NCBI RefSeq assembly: GCF_000611645.1
Contig: NW_014012305.1
Span: forward strand, 1-15,078
DNA from: Monoraphidium neglectum
Taxonomy: Eukaryota; Chlorophyta; Chlorophyceae; Sphaeropleales; Selenastraceae
Direction of reading: 5' to 3'
DNA: 15,078 bases
The position numbers and the translations under genes are program-made. Each line of letters opens with the position of its first letter. Position 1 is the first letter of the stretch. This document shows positions 1-8,676 of this stretch, piece by piece. A model generated the notes under the pieces. That model was not told the DNA's origin and searched no databases. It was given only the letters and a program-made list of their open reading frames with translations.

Positions 1-244
1 GTCCGACCCCTCCTCCCTCGACTGCGCCAGCCGGCTGCGCGCCATCGGCGAGGCCAACTGGATGGCCTGGGCCCGCGACGACGCCTGCGTCCCGCTGCCG
101 CATGGTCACCTGATGACATACCCAATCTCGGTCGCACCCTCGGGCGCGGTCGGCGCGCTGCCGGGGGCGGAGGAGTTTCTGGACGTGGGGGGCCGCGTGC
201 TGGGGCAGCGCATTGGGACGATGCCGCCGGTGCTGACGACGTGA
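1..244 (+). CDS. PLD: Phospholipase D, plant type, C-terminal end (5' part outside window)
   Basis: The first complete codon starts at base 2, and the frame runs 80 codons to a TGA at 242-244. The residues match the extreme C terminus of plant-type (C2-domain class) phospholipase D. A GHLMTYPI segment corresponds to the family's GHLLRYPI-like segment. It is followed by an LPG turn, a block EEFLDVGGRVLG, and a terminal PPVLTT, which is close to the near-invariant end of plant PLDs. The family hydrolyses phosphatidylcholine and related lipids to phosphatidic acid plus head group at membranes, using two HKD motifs. Both HKD motifs lie upstream of this window, so catalytic competence cannot be judged. 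The fragment reads into the window from the left and may be a terminal exon. Identification rests on the tail alone, but that tail is distinctive. Confidence 0.9.
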   Translation, partial: SDPSSLDCASRLRAIGEANWMAWARDDACVPLPHGHLMTYPISVAPSGAVGALPGAEEFLDVGGRVLGQRIGTMPPVLTT

Positions 245-1623
245 GGCGGCGGCGGCGGCGGCGGCGCCGCCAGAGACGTGCGCCGCTGCCGTCGGCGGCG
301 CGGCGCGGGGCGTCGCGCGCGCGCGGGAGGGAATAAGGGGACGCGCTGTTGCTCGCGTGCGTTTGTGGGGGGCTGAGGGCGAGGGGGGGGGGGCAGGAGG
401 GACGAGTGTGCAGGAGTGATTCCTTGGTGTGGGCCAGGGCTGTGCTAGAACGAGGGGCCCGCTGCGCTCTCACATAACAGTGAGGTCCTGCACAGCAGGG
501 CGGCCTCGCGCCGCCGCGTTTCAACGATCTTGCCTGCTGCCCCGAGCCACGATTCGGTTGCTCCAGAGTTTAGAATCGTGCCTTCACACCGTGGGCCAAC
601 AGTGCGGACGCAATACGCCCGCTGCTTCGACTTCCCGCCAGCGTGTTCGTTTCGAGCCGGGCGGCCCGAGGCCATCGCACCCGCTGCCCTCACGGCGCCG
701 CTTCATTGTGGGCTTGCAAAGTGTCTGGAAGTTCGCCACCCTGAAACGGGTGTGTGGAGCCTGCTGTGCAGGGGGTTGCAGCCGTTACTTGGCCAGCTCT
801 CTGCACCTGACGACCTGGTGCATGTCAAAAGATTTGGGGCGGAGGGGCGCGTGGGGCCCGCGGCTGCGGTGGGCAGCACACCCCACGGGCGCCGGCCCCA
901 GCGGTCGCTTGCTTCCTCTGCCGCTGGCTGCCAGTCGGCAGCGTGGAATCGCACAGGCCCAAGATTCCTCTTGTCCCCCAGGCAATCGTGACCACGTCAC
1001 CGAGCAACAATTTTCACGCCCCGCCTCATCTGCGTGTTTAGTTCTCCGACTGTTCAACAAACATCTGCCTGGCTGGCGCAAGCGAGGGTGTCGGTCTCAC
1101 TTGCGGAGTGCAAAGGTTCACCGCGCAGCTCGACTTGACCCCCTGACTGCTGTTGCCATGAAACTGCAATTTAACGACCTGAATGTGAGCACGGAAGGAT
1201 TTGGAGGGCATCGCAGCAGTCCATTTTCTCCAACGAGTCAATTGAACTGCAAACCGGATCGTCCTGCACGAGCGCCTCCTCCCTCGTGAGACGCTGACGA
1301 CATCCCATTTGCGGTCCAACTTAGTCAAAGTTGCGTGGGGAGTAAGACATGGTGTGAAGCATTCTGAGAGCAAGTTCAAGATGCTGCATGAGCCACGCAT
1401 TCGCTTCACTGGCACGGCGCCCCACGGGCCCCACGATATGCAGCGAACGGTGACGACAGCGGGTGACAGCAAGCCAGTGTGGTGACCACCGTATGCTACA
1501 TGTGGCGTGTCTGCCACTTACATATGCAGAGAGTTTCTGCAGTAAAACCACGGCATTCAGCCTGCGGACTCAGACATCCTCGTCACAGGTTGTCCGAGGC
1601 CAACCCAGCACGTTGAAAAGGAA
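245..1623. other. PLD 3' flank, no convincing gene
   Basis: This stretch begins with a (GGC)n run just after the PLD stop codon (about 245-266), followed by very G-rich sequence to about 410. From about 430 onward base composition is more even and CpG-poor compared with the flanking genes. Open frames of up to 286 codons on the plus strand (429-1289) and 159 codons on the minus strand (1038-1517) exist. Their proteins are Arg/Ser/Pro/Cys-rich with no recognisable domain, and they overlap one another on opposite strands. I read the region as the PLD 3' UTR plus intergenic DNA. I saw no plus-strand TGTAA here, so the PLD transcript end is not placed. Confidence 0.5.
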
Positions 1624-2346
1624 ATGTTGCAAACGCGAGCTCGTTTGATAGCTCCGTCCCGCCCGCAGCGGCAATGGGCGGCGGCCCCAACGACCCAAGC
1701 GGGTCGGCGGCAGCAGCGCGCGCTCACGATGCGCGCTGCGCCTGTGGGTGGTGAGCCGTCCGCGGCAGTGGATTCCCCGGTGACAAAGGTGGAGGCAGCA
1801 GCAGCGGACGACAGCGACGCTCCGCAGCAGCCGGCGACTGCACAGGTGCGCTGTGCCTGTGATGCCGACAGACAGCCATGGCCTTCCCACTCCCAAAAAA
1901 CCCACCCCCACCCGACGGCGTCGCCTTAGAGCTCGCTTCTCGCGTGCGCCGCTCCCGCTGCCGTGGTCTTCCAGCCCCATCTAACCTTGTGCTGGCCGGC
2001 GGCACTCCTCACAGGAGCAGGTGGCGGCTCTGGGCAAAGGCATCCTGGAAAATCGGCGGCTCATCGCCGTGGCGGTCGCGGTCGCTGACGTGGCGTTCCT
2101 CTGGGTAGGCTGGGTGCCGGTGCGGGTCTGCATTGTGCGAACAAGATCGGTGTTGCGCGCCTCGTATCATACTGCGATGCCTCCCTGGCGGCCTGTGTCG
2201 CGACCAGACCAGGCTGTTGTTGACCCGCCTCCCCTGTGCTCGTGTCGGCGGTGCGCCCAGCGTACGCTTTTCTGTATCGCCCCCCTTTCCCCTGGCCGCA
2301 GGTCGCCGTTAAGCTGGGGAAAGGCTGGTGGGACAGCAACCACTGA
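1624..2346 (+). CDS. Candidate three-exon small protein with targeting-like N terminus and one hydrophobic segment
   Basis: I propose exons 1624-1845, 2015-2104 and 2302-2346, all joined in phase 0, giving 118 aa. Intron 1 starts GTGCGC and ends CTCCTCACAG; intron 2 starts GTAGGC and ends in a pyrimidine tract plus GCAG. Residues 1-40 are rich in Arg, Gln, Ala, Ser and Thr with no acidic residue, like an organelle (probably plastid) transit peptide. Residues 41-75 are Ala/acidic and probably disordered. Residues 90-107 form a hydrophobic Ala/Val-rich stretch interrupted by Asp99 and preceded by two Arg. The C terminus is short and polar with two Trp (GKGWWDSNH). Codons of exons 2 and 3 are strongly G/C-ending, unlike the flanks. 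An internal ATG at 1729 is an alternative start (83 aa), and an acceptor at 2019-2020 would remove two residues. I do not recognise the family. The gene model is inference. Confidence 0.5.
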
Positions 2347-2611
2347 GGCGGCACTACCACAGGTTGGGATGGATCCGTTTCTGAGTCGAGGCCAGCATTT
2401 GGTGTCTTGCAGTGGTGCCGCTTATTGTATGAACGCCAGGGTGGGTTGTGCCGCGCGCACGTGCTGCAGTGTGTAGGTTCTGCAGCAACGCGTTCATCAT
2501 GGCTGCGTGTGCTCTGGGTAGATATAATGGCCAAATAATAGTATTGCGAAATATTTGCATCATCTTCATCTTGCGCCAACGCAGCGATGCCAGGTCATCG
2601 TTTTTGACATT

Positions 2612-2616
2612 TGTAA
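2612..2616 (+). terminator. Possible TGTAA polyadenylation signal for the small three-exon gene
   Basis: A TGTAA pentamer on the plus strand lies about 265 bases after the proposed stop at 2346. TGTAA is the usual poly(A) signal of green algae. A pentamer is short enough to occur by chance, so this is only positional support. Confidence 0.3.
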
Positions 2617-3158
2617 TTTCGGCCCCATGCTTGCCTGTGGCAGAAGACTGCACGCACTTGACAAAGCGTGTGCAAGCTGAAGAGGTGCTTGTGAAATTGG
2701 CAGGTGTTCAGACATGCAAGCATAATGCGTAGCAGCAGGCAGTAGGTTGGCCCCTTGCTCCAGCAAATTAGGCATGCAGGGCCAAGAGCGGTCACCGGCT
2801 TGGTTGACGTTCAGAACCTTGCATCGCCTGGGGCCAGAGGCAGGCAAGCGGCCGCAGCTACACGACACTGGTGGTCGCCATTTATGCGACACGCAATAGC
2901 GCAGCCGACCTTCTGTGCCTGCATCGCTTTACAAAGGTGCAACGAGGTTTGCAGACCCCTCTTGCCGTTTCGATGCGCAGCCGCTGATAGCAGAGCAGAG
3001 GTACTGCGCTTGGCAATTTGTGCATGTTGATGCTGTGGTTGAGATTTGAAAGACTGACAACATGCTGGGTCAAACACGCAGAAGGGTATGATGACGGAAC
3101 CTGATGCATATACAAGGGCTGTGAAAAAGCGGCATGGAGCTACAAAGCAAAGAGGCAT

Positions 3159-3163
3159 TTACA
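3159..3163 (-). terminator. Possible TGTAA polyadenylation signal for the mTERF-like gene
   Basis: The plus strand reads TTACA, so the minus strand reads TGTAA, about 240 bases past the mTERF-like stop codon. A second copy lies further on at 2929-2933. Either could define the transcript end. Support is positional only. Confidence 0.35.
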
Positions 3164-3403
3164 GATGATGTGCCGTGTGGGTTTTCAGAAGGGGACCTTG
3201 TGTGTATGTGTTGCGATGGAATTTGGCAGGTTTCCAAGAGAGCAAGGATTGACCCGCCAGAGCACCTGAGACGGCAATGCTTGCAGCTCGACGCAGCATG
3301 GGTATGCTGGGACTTTTGCAGGGACAGGCGAGATGTTGAGATTTGAAGAGAGGAGATGCTCAGCCGGGAGGCACCATCGCAGCAGGCAGCCCACCAATCA
3401 ACG

Positions 3404-4704
3404 TCAGCTGGGCCCCTCCTCATTGCCACCTGCGACACTCTCGGGCTCAGCAGGCTCGTTGCAGGGGACCCCCCGCTCGGCGAGCCACGCCATGAATCCC
3501 GGCTGCCACGCTTCGACGTTCATGTACGACCACTCAGCCACCAGCTGCCGTAAGCTCAAGGGCGCGCCCTCCAGCGTAGGCCGCGCAGAGGCCGCCAAGC
3601 CGCCGGCCGCCACGCCGTTGGCCGGTAGGTCCACTGTCTGCTGCTCCGGCTCGTGCCACGCCCCTGCCGGGCGGCTGCGCCCCGCAGCCGCACTTTCATC
3701 TGCCGCTGCCGCACCCCGCGTCCCGGGCCGCCCCTCCGCCGCTGCCCCGGTGTTTGCTGCTGGCGCCGAAGTTGCCGGTGCAGCTCCCTCTGCTGTTCCC
3801 ACCAGCAGCGCCTGCCCCGCTCCACCGGCCGGCGCCGCCGCGGCGGGCGCCTCTGCTGCCCGTGCAGGCGCCGCGCCTGCGCCCTCCGGCGCCAGCCGGC
3901 CGGCCAGGAACTCCACTTTGAGCCACGCGCGCTCGCTGCCAAACAGGATCGACCCCGCGCCGCCCCGCCGCGCCATCCAGTCCGCCCACGGCGCGTGCAG
4001 CGGCGCGAGCCGCCGCAGCAGCCGCCAGCGCGCGGTGACCTTCGCCGACTTTTGGGTCAGCAGCAGCGGCCCCGTCTTCCAGTCGGCCACGTGCCCCGTG
4101 CCCGCGGCGACCTCCTCCCACGCCTCCTTGTTCGCCATCACCGTCTCCGCCGGCGTGATCAGCAGCTGAGGGTTGACCAGGCACATCTTTGCCACCGCCT
4201 CCCAATCCAGCCCGAGCCCGTCCTGCAGCGCGGCCAGCCGCTCCGCGGGCTTGCCGACGCCGATGATCAGCAGCATGGGGAAGCTCTGCGCCAGGCGCGC
4301 CGCGCGCGCCGCATCGACGCCGAGCAGGCCGCGCAGCGCCGCCATTTTGCTGAGCACCAAGTCTGGGTCCGAGTACAGCAGGGACGGGTGCCTGCGGCAC
4401 ATCGACAGCACCGCGCCGCGCGGCGCACCGAGGCCTTCCGACAGCGCGGCCACGTGCGCCTCCCAGGAGGGCGGCGGCTGGGTCAGCAGCTGCGGGTGGT
4501 TGACCAGCACGCGCCGCTGGAGCTCGTGCCGGCTGGGGAGCTCGAGCAGAGACTGAAGCGCGTCTGCGGCTCGGGCCAGCTCAAGGGGGTCGACGGCGCG
4601 GAGGTTGGGCCTCAGGCGGCACATGCGCTCTGCACACGACGCAGAGACGCCGAGAGCTTTGGCCACGGCTGCGACGCTCCCGCCACTGCTACTGCTGCTG
4701 GTTG

Positions 4705-4754
<50 letters not shown>

Positions 4755-4981
4755 ATTGTGCTGCTGGAGGTAGTGGTGGTACTACTGCTGCTGCTGACAG
4801 CATGCTGCGCGTCAGCTGCATACCCGTTGCCATGTGGAAAGGCGACCTGCACACGCGCAGTGCGTGCTGCTTGTGCGAGCGCACGCAACACCAGGAGCGG
4901 TCCTGCCGCGAGGTCGTTGGCGCCAAGCAAGGCTCTAGCGAGGCGTCCTGCACACGCACATCTCAATGAGGTTGCGAGCAT
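3404..4981 (-). CDS. mTERF-like organellar protein with poly-Ser tract and Ala-rich C-terminal extension
   Basis: A single uninterrupted frame encodes 525 aa (ATG at 4981-4979, TGA at 3406-3404). Residues 1-55 are Arg/Ala/Leu-rich without acidic residues apart from one Asp, like a mitochondrial or plastid transit peptide. Residues 63-99 are almost all Ser/Thr, including Ser77-92. From about 115 to 360 there are repeated units of about 35-40 residues with the mTERF signature of a Pro followed by Leu-Leu. Examples are NHPQLL (161), RRHPSLL (196), QSFPMLL (232) and LVNPQLL (268), each followed by a Leu-rich helix and a LG-(V/L)-D-like turn. mTERF proteins are alpha-helical solenoids that bind organellar DNA or RNA and act in transcription termination, splicing or ribosome assembly. 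Residues 362-480 are Ala/Gly/Pro-rich; a Trp-containing segment (485-515) closes the protein. The start context is weak (C at -3). Family assignment is by motif pattern; the specific role is unknown. Confidence 0.72.
4705..4754 (-). repeat. CAG/CTG trinucleotide repeat (about 16 units) encoding poly-Ser
   Basis: A perfect (TGC)n run of 50 bases on the plus strand reads as AGC codons on the minus strand and encodes Ser77-92 of the mTERF-like protein. Imperfect CTG/CTA-type triplets extend the tract to about 4683-4797, giving the surrounding Ser/Thr stretch. It sits between the presumed transit peptide and the first mTERF repeat. Confidence 0.95.
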
Positions 4982-5122
4982 TGGACGTTTGAATTGGCGT
5001 CAGATCACGTCCACATACTCAGACGGTGCAGTCGTCCTCCACCGTACAAGAGCGTTCGGAATCAAGCATATGATTGCGCTGAACTTGCCATCCAGGCTCA
5101 CTTGTCGGCAGAAAGGACGGCG

Positions 5123-5152
5123 AGGACCTGGACGGCTAGGACCTGGACGGCT
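5123..5152. repeat. Tandem duplication of a 15-base unit
   Basis: The unit AGGACCTGGACGGCT occurs twice in direct succession (5123-5137 and 5138-5152), with a partial related copy (AAGGACGGCG) immediately before. It lies 140-170 bases upstream of the mTERF-like ATG, in the likely promoter or 5' UTR. Confidence 0.95.
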
Positions 5153-5249
5153 GCGCTGCATTCACCTTCCCATCGTGCAGCTGCCGCCAGCCGGGGCCAG
5201 GAGCCGATGGTGGAGGCCCTCGACCCCACAATTGCATTTGGCGAGTGGA

Positions 5250-5254
5250 TTACA
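5250..5254 (-). terminator. Possible TGTAA polyadenylation signal for RPN7
   Basis: TTACA on the plus strand gives TGTAA on the minus strand, about 180 bases past the RPN7 stop codon at 5432. This is a plausible distance for a green-algal 3' UTR and fits the short spacer to the next gene. Confidence 0.45.
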
Positions 5255-5431
5255 CACGAGCCAAAGCGGCCCGCCATGATCCCGTATGCGCTGCCTGCGC
5301 ACGCAGCGTAACCGGCAGCTTCACCGCAGCGGCCGTCGCGGCCATGGCGGCCGCCCCCTCGGGGGGACCCGCCGGCGCCAGCCGCCGCGCGCCGCGCACA
5401 ACCTGCCTCGCCGCCCCGTCATTGCGCGTCA

Positions 5432-8400
5432 TCACTCGATGTCAATGATGCGGCTGAGCTTCTGGATGCGGTTCAGCAGCAGGTCGCCCTTGCGCACGAC
5501 GTCCTGGTACCGCGCGTTGCGGGCGTCGGGGCGCTTAGACTCCACCACCCCAGAGACCTTGTCGATCTTGGCACCCAGGCGGCCTGCGACAATGAAGTCT
5601 GCCAGCTCCTGGGATCAGGGGCGGTTTAGGAGCATTGGGGGAGGGTGTGTGTGTGGGGTGTGCCGGGCGCGTGTGATGGGCGCTTGAGACGGTTCTTCGG
5701 CCACAAATCGCCGCCATGAAGGCGGGGCAGGCCGGCGAGGCGCCGCATGCAGTCCCCTGCCTGACTTTGCCTCACACTTTTATCGAGCCAGCCGCGGCCC
5801 TCCCCTCCATCCACCGACCCCCCCTTCCCCGCTGATGACCCACACCCTGCACCACAGCGCAGCACAGGACAGCACAGCGCAGCGCAGCACAGCACATCGC
5901 AGCGCCTGCCTGCCCACCCGCCGCCCGGGCCCCCGGCCGCACCTGGTCCAAGAACGCCGGCGACACGTCGAACGCGGCCGCCATGGAATCGAGCGTGACG
6001 CTCTTGTAGGACTCCAGGAACTGCTGGTAGCCCACCAGCCGCGCCTCACGCATGTACCAGCGCAGGTGGGGGGCCAGGTACATGTCGCGCCGCACCAGGT
6101 CCATCAGCCCCGCAAACGCCTGCACGGGCGGCGGGAGGGGCGACGGGCGGGGCCGCGGGCAGAGTGTGGCGGTGTTGCATGGGTGGTTCTCGTCGGGCAG
6201 CTGGGCAGCTGTGATGACTTGGGCGTGTGGGAGACGAAGCAAAACTGACCGGCGTGCTCGGTGGCCGACTGACTCAACATGTGCCGCCTATGCAAGAAAT
6301 TGGCCCACGCACGTAGCAAAGAGCCAGATTCGCGCGCACGTACCTCGCCACACCCGCTCCCTACTATAGCACAGCCTGGTTGCGCAATCAGAGCCCCTCT
6401 CCTCCTCCGTTCCTTCCTCATCCCTCTCGCATTGCCCCCTTGGGCCCCACTTGACTGGCACCATCCCTGACCCCCTTATTCCCGAACCCTGCCTGCACTT
6501 CCCACAACCTCCTACAGCGCCCCTCCCTTTGCAACCAACCTTCAAGACCAACAGTCCCGCTCTTCTCCTGCCACGCCCCCCAATCACGCGCCCCGCCCGG
6601 CTCCTCCGCCAGAGCTCCGCTCCCCGATCTCCCAAGCTCCCATATGCACAAGTCGCAAGGGAAGAGGCCCCTCTCATCCCCGATGTCCCAATGAAACCCA
6701 CTCACCCTGTAAAAATCCGCGTACTTGCACTCGTACAGGGACTGCAGGAAGGGCGCCAGGTGCGGCACCGCCCCCACCACCGCCAGCACCTCGGGGCTGT
6801 CCACCACGCGCTCCTTGAGCTCCGGCCGGTCCAGGGCCACCACCGCCGTCAGCACCGCGTACGTGATGCAGCGCGTGTAGTCAAACAGCTCCGACCTGGC
6901 GGGGCCGGGACGCGGTTGGGGGCGGTTGGGCGGCGGTTGACGGGCGGATGGGACTTGGGGTTAAGGAGGGGGCGCGTTGGTGCAGGGCGAAGGGAGGACA
7001 CGGGCGGCGTCCTGATCTCCCGAGAGAGGGCAGACGGCAAAGCTCACGGAGGGCGGCACAGACGGGGAAGCAGCGTGCGAAGAGTTAGGCCCTGCATCTC
7101 TGGCAGTCGGCCAGGCAGAGGCCCCACTTGCAGCCGCCGTCGCGCCCTTCCGGGGCCTCAGGGACTTCCAACTGCGGCTGTTATCGCCCTCACGTTGTGA
7201 ATGTGGCGATGGAGTCTAGGAACAGGGACGCTGCGCGCTTGAAGTCACGCGTGTACATGCTGAACACCGCCTCATAGACCTGGGCAAAGAGAAGATAGAC
7301 AGGCAGCGCGAGACATGCCACGACTCAGAAATATGTGTGTTGATGTATGTGATTCTTGGGGGAGGGCAGGAGTCGACAATGTTGCTGCTCACTCGGCGTA
7401 CCCACTGTACAAAGTAACGCTCCCCTCTCGCACACACTCTCCCCACCGGCAGGTGCTCACATGCACGCACACACACTTGCACGGCCCCTCACCTTCAGCT
7501 TGTTCTTGTGCTCCCAGTCCCCTCCCGCATCACATATGCCCTTGGCCTTAGCCAGCAGCCGCTTGACGGCATGCCAATCCTCATAGAGGATTTGCAGCCT
7601 GGAGGAGAGGGCGATGCACTTGCACTGTGAGCATCAAATTGTACGCTATTGAAGTTTTGCAGTAGGTGCCCCTGGAGCTGAACGCCCGGCCGCTTGGGGA
7701 ACCATGCATGCACAGCAGTGGGGCTGCTGCACTTGGATGCAACCCTTGCGGTCCGCCACAGCTGCGCTCGTGCGCTACACCGCTTGCAGGAGCCTTCACT
7801 GCAAAAAGCTGCATGAACGCCACCCTGATGCAAATGCAACAATCGACCGCCATCACCACCGTCGCTGTGTGAAGCAGATTGCGAGCCGCCCTACCTGCTG
7901 CAGCCATCCCGCCCATGCCTGCAGCCCAAAGCATCTCACCTGATCTGGCTGAACACAATGTCCGCCTTGGCGCCGCCGCTCGCCGTCTTCTCCTCCGTCT
8001 CAGTGTACGCCTTTGTCGCTCCTTCACGGTCGCCGATGCTGCCCAGGTACTCTGCCCGCGCATGCAGCGCGTCCCGCACCTCCGTCTCCCCCAGGTTCTC
8101 CTCTGCGTCCTTCAACTTGGCCTCCAGCTCGGCCAGCCGCTGCGTGTTGGCGCTGCGCATCTCGGCGAGCTTGGCCTCATCCTTTGGGAGGCCCAGCTCG
8201 CTGCAGACATGCTCGTAGAGCGGCGCCAGCGCTGCGGCAGGCGTGCGGGCAGGCGGCGCCGTGTGCGGGGAGGGGACAGGGGAGGGGCGGTTGGGCGATG
8301 CCATTGGGCTATGCCAGAGGGCTAGCCTCACGCTCGCGCAGAGCGAAGCATCTTTCAAGTGGCGCCAGTCCCTGTGTAGGTGCGGGATGAGCCTGTGCAA

Positions 8401-8676
8401 AAGCATGTGCTGGTGCAGCGCGTGTGGCACCGTTCGACACGCTCGCGAGCAATGGCGCCGCACCTTGGCTGAAGCAGACATCCAGGATCTCAGTCTGGAG
8501 CCGTTTTTTGTCTGCTGCCGATGTGTCCTTGGCTTTCAGTATAAACACCTGCACATAACGGGCTCCTGGTCATGCCTTTGCCTCCCCACTGTAATGATCT
8601 GCATCGACCAATTCTTATCTGGCCTCACCTTTTGAGCCAGCTCCAACCTAAAATCCTGCTTCTCCTCTTGTGCCAT
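5432..8676 (-). CDS. RPN7: 26S proteasome regulatory lid subunit RPN7 (PSMD6), complete, 8 exons
   Basis: Exons in coding order: 8676-8629, 8548-8464, 8231-7940, 7598-7493, 7279-7194, 6895-6706, 6119-5943, 5608-5432. All introns are GT-AG (80, 232, 341, 213, 298, 586 and 334 bases). The phases join without a break into 1161 bases, or 386 aa, matching the usual 385-390 aa of RPN7. RPN7 is a non-ATPase lid subunit of the 19S particle that helps dock and stabilise the lid, including the deubiquitinase RPN11. Recognisable blocks are [14 protein letters not shown] in exon 3 with its TPR-like helices; [19 protein letters not shown] across exons 4/5; [17 protein letters not shown] across exons 5/6; and [11 protein letters not shown] in exon 6. 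The PCI domain continues with [19 protein letters not shown] in exon 7 and [17 protein letters not shown] and [15 protein letters not shown] in exon 8. The start ATG has G at -3 and +4. The N terminus is short but sufficient ([16 protein letters not shown]). Confidence 0.95.
5855..5904. repeat. Pentanucleotide array (CAGCR) in RPN7 intron 7
   Basis: Ten consecutive five-base units fill exactly 50 bases. Eight are CAGCG or CAGCA, one is CAGGA and one is CATCG. The array lies close to the 5' splice site of the last RPN7 intron and does not touch the splice signals. Confidence 0.9.
6375..6640. repeat. Pyrimidine-rich (plus) / purine-rich (minus) stretch inside RPN7 intron 6
   Basis: The largest RPN7 intron contains a long C/T-dominated plus strand, densest around 6390-6440 and 6460-6610. 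On the transcribed RNA this reads as purine-rich sequence. It is not a simple tandem repeat, and I see no coding exon in it. Confidence 0.6.

Larger units (their letters stand above)
2347..3403. other. Convergent intergenic / 3' UTR region
   Basis: This interval lies between the proposed plus-strand small gene and the minus-strand mTERF-like gene, whose 3' ends face each other. It has lower GC than the genes, includes A/T-rich patches (for example about 2520-2560), and carries only short open frames without domain character on either strand. It probably holds both 3' UTRs. I see no RNA gene or mobile element in it. Confidence 0.5.
4982..5431. other. Compact spacer: RPN7 3' UTR and mTERF-like gene upstream region
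   Basis: Only 450 bases separate the RPN7 stop codon from the mTERF-like ATG, both on the minus strand. The spacer must hold the RPN7 3' UTR and the promoter plus 5' UTR of the mTERF-like gene. It contains a TGTAA signal (5250-5254) and a 15-base tandem duplication (5123-5152). I see no clear TATA box. Confidence 0.6.

Noticed and set aside
429..1289. A 286-codon open frame downstream of PLD
   Set aside because: Its composition (Arg, Ser, Pro, Cys) is like translated non-coding DNA, and another long frame overlaps it on the opposite strand. There is no recognisable domain or codon bias matching the real genes.
3653..4969. A 438-codon open frame on the plus strand
   Set aside because: It is antisense to the mTERF-like gene, and its protein is Arg/Cys/Pro-rich without motifs. 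The minus-strand frame carries regular mTERF repeats.
4605..5279. A plus-strand frame with a poly-Leu run that looks like a membrane segment
   Set aside because: The poly-Leu run is only the CTG repeat read on the other strand. The minus-strand frame encodes the mTERF-like protein.
5432..6119. The last two RPN7 exons are both 177 bases
   Set aside because: The encoded residues are unrelated, and both match successive parts of the PCI domain. The equal length is coincidence, not exon duplication.
6451..7200. A 249-codon plus-strand frame across RPN7 introns and exon 6
   Set aside because: It runs antisense through a conserved RPN7 exon and two introns. The minus-strand exon is confirmed by family conservation.
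8232..8463. A continuous minus-strand frame through RPN7 intron 2, giving a possible alternative N terminus
   Set aside because: The frame has an ATG, but the spliced exons 1 and 2 supply the conserved N-terminal RPN7 residues in phase. The interval has proper GT and AG ends, so it is an intron.
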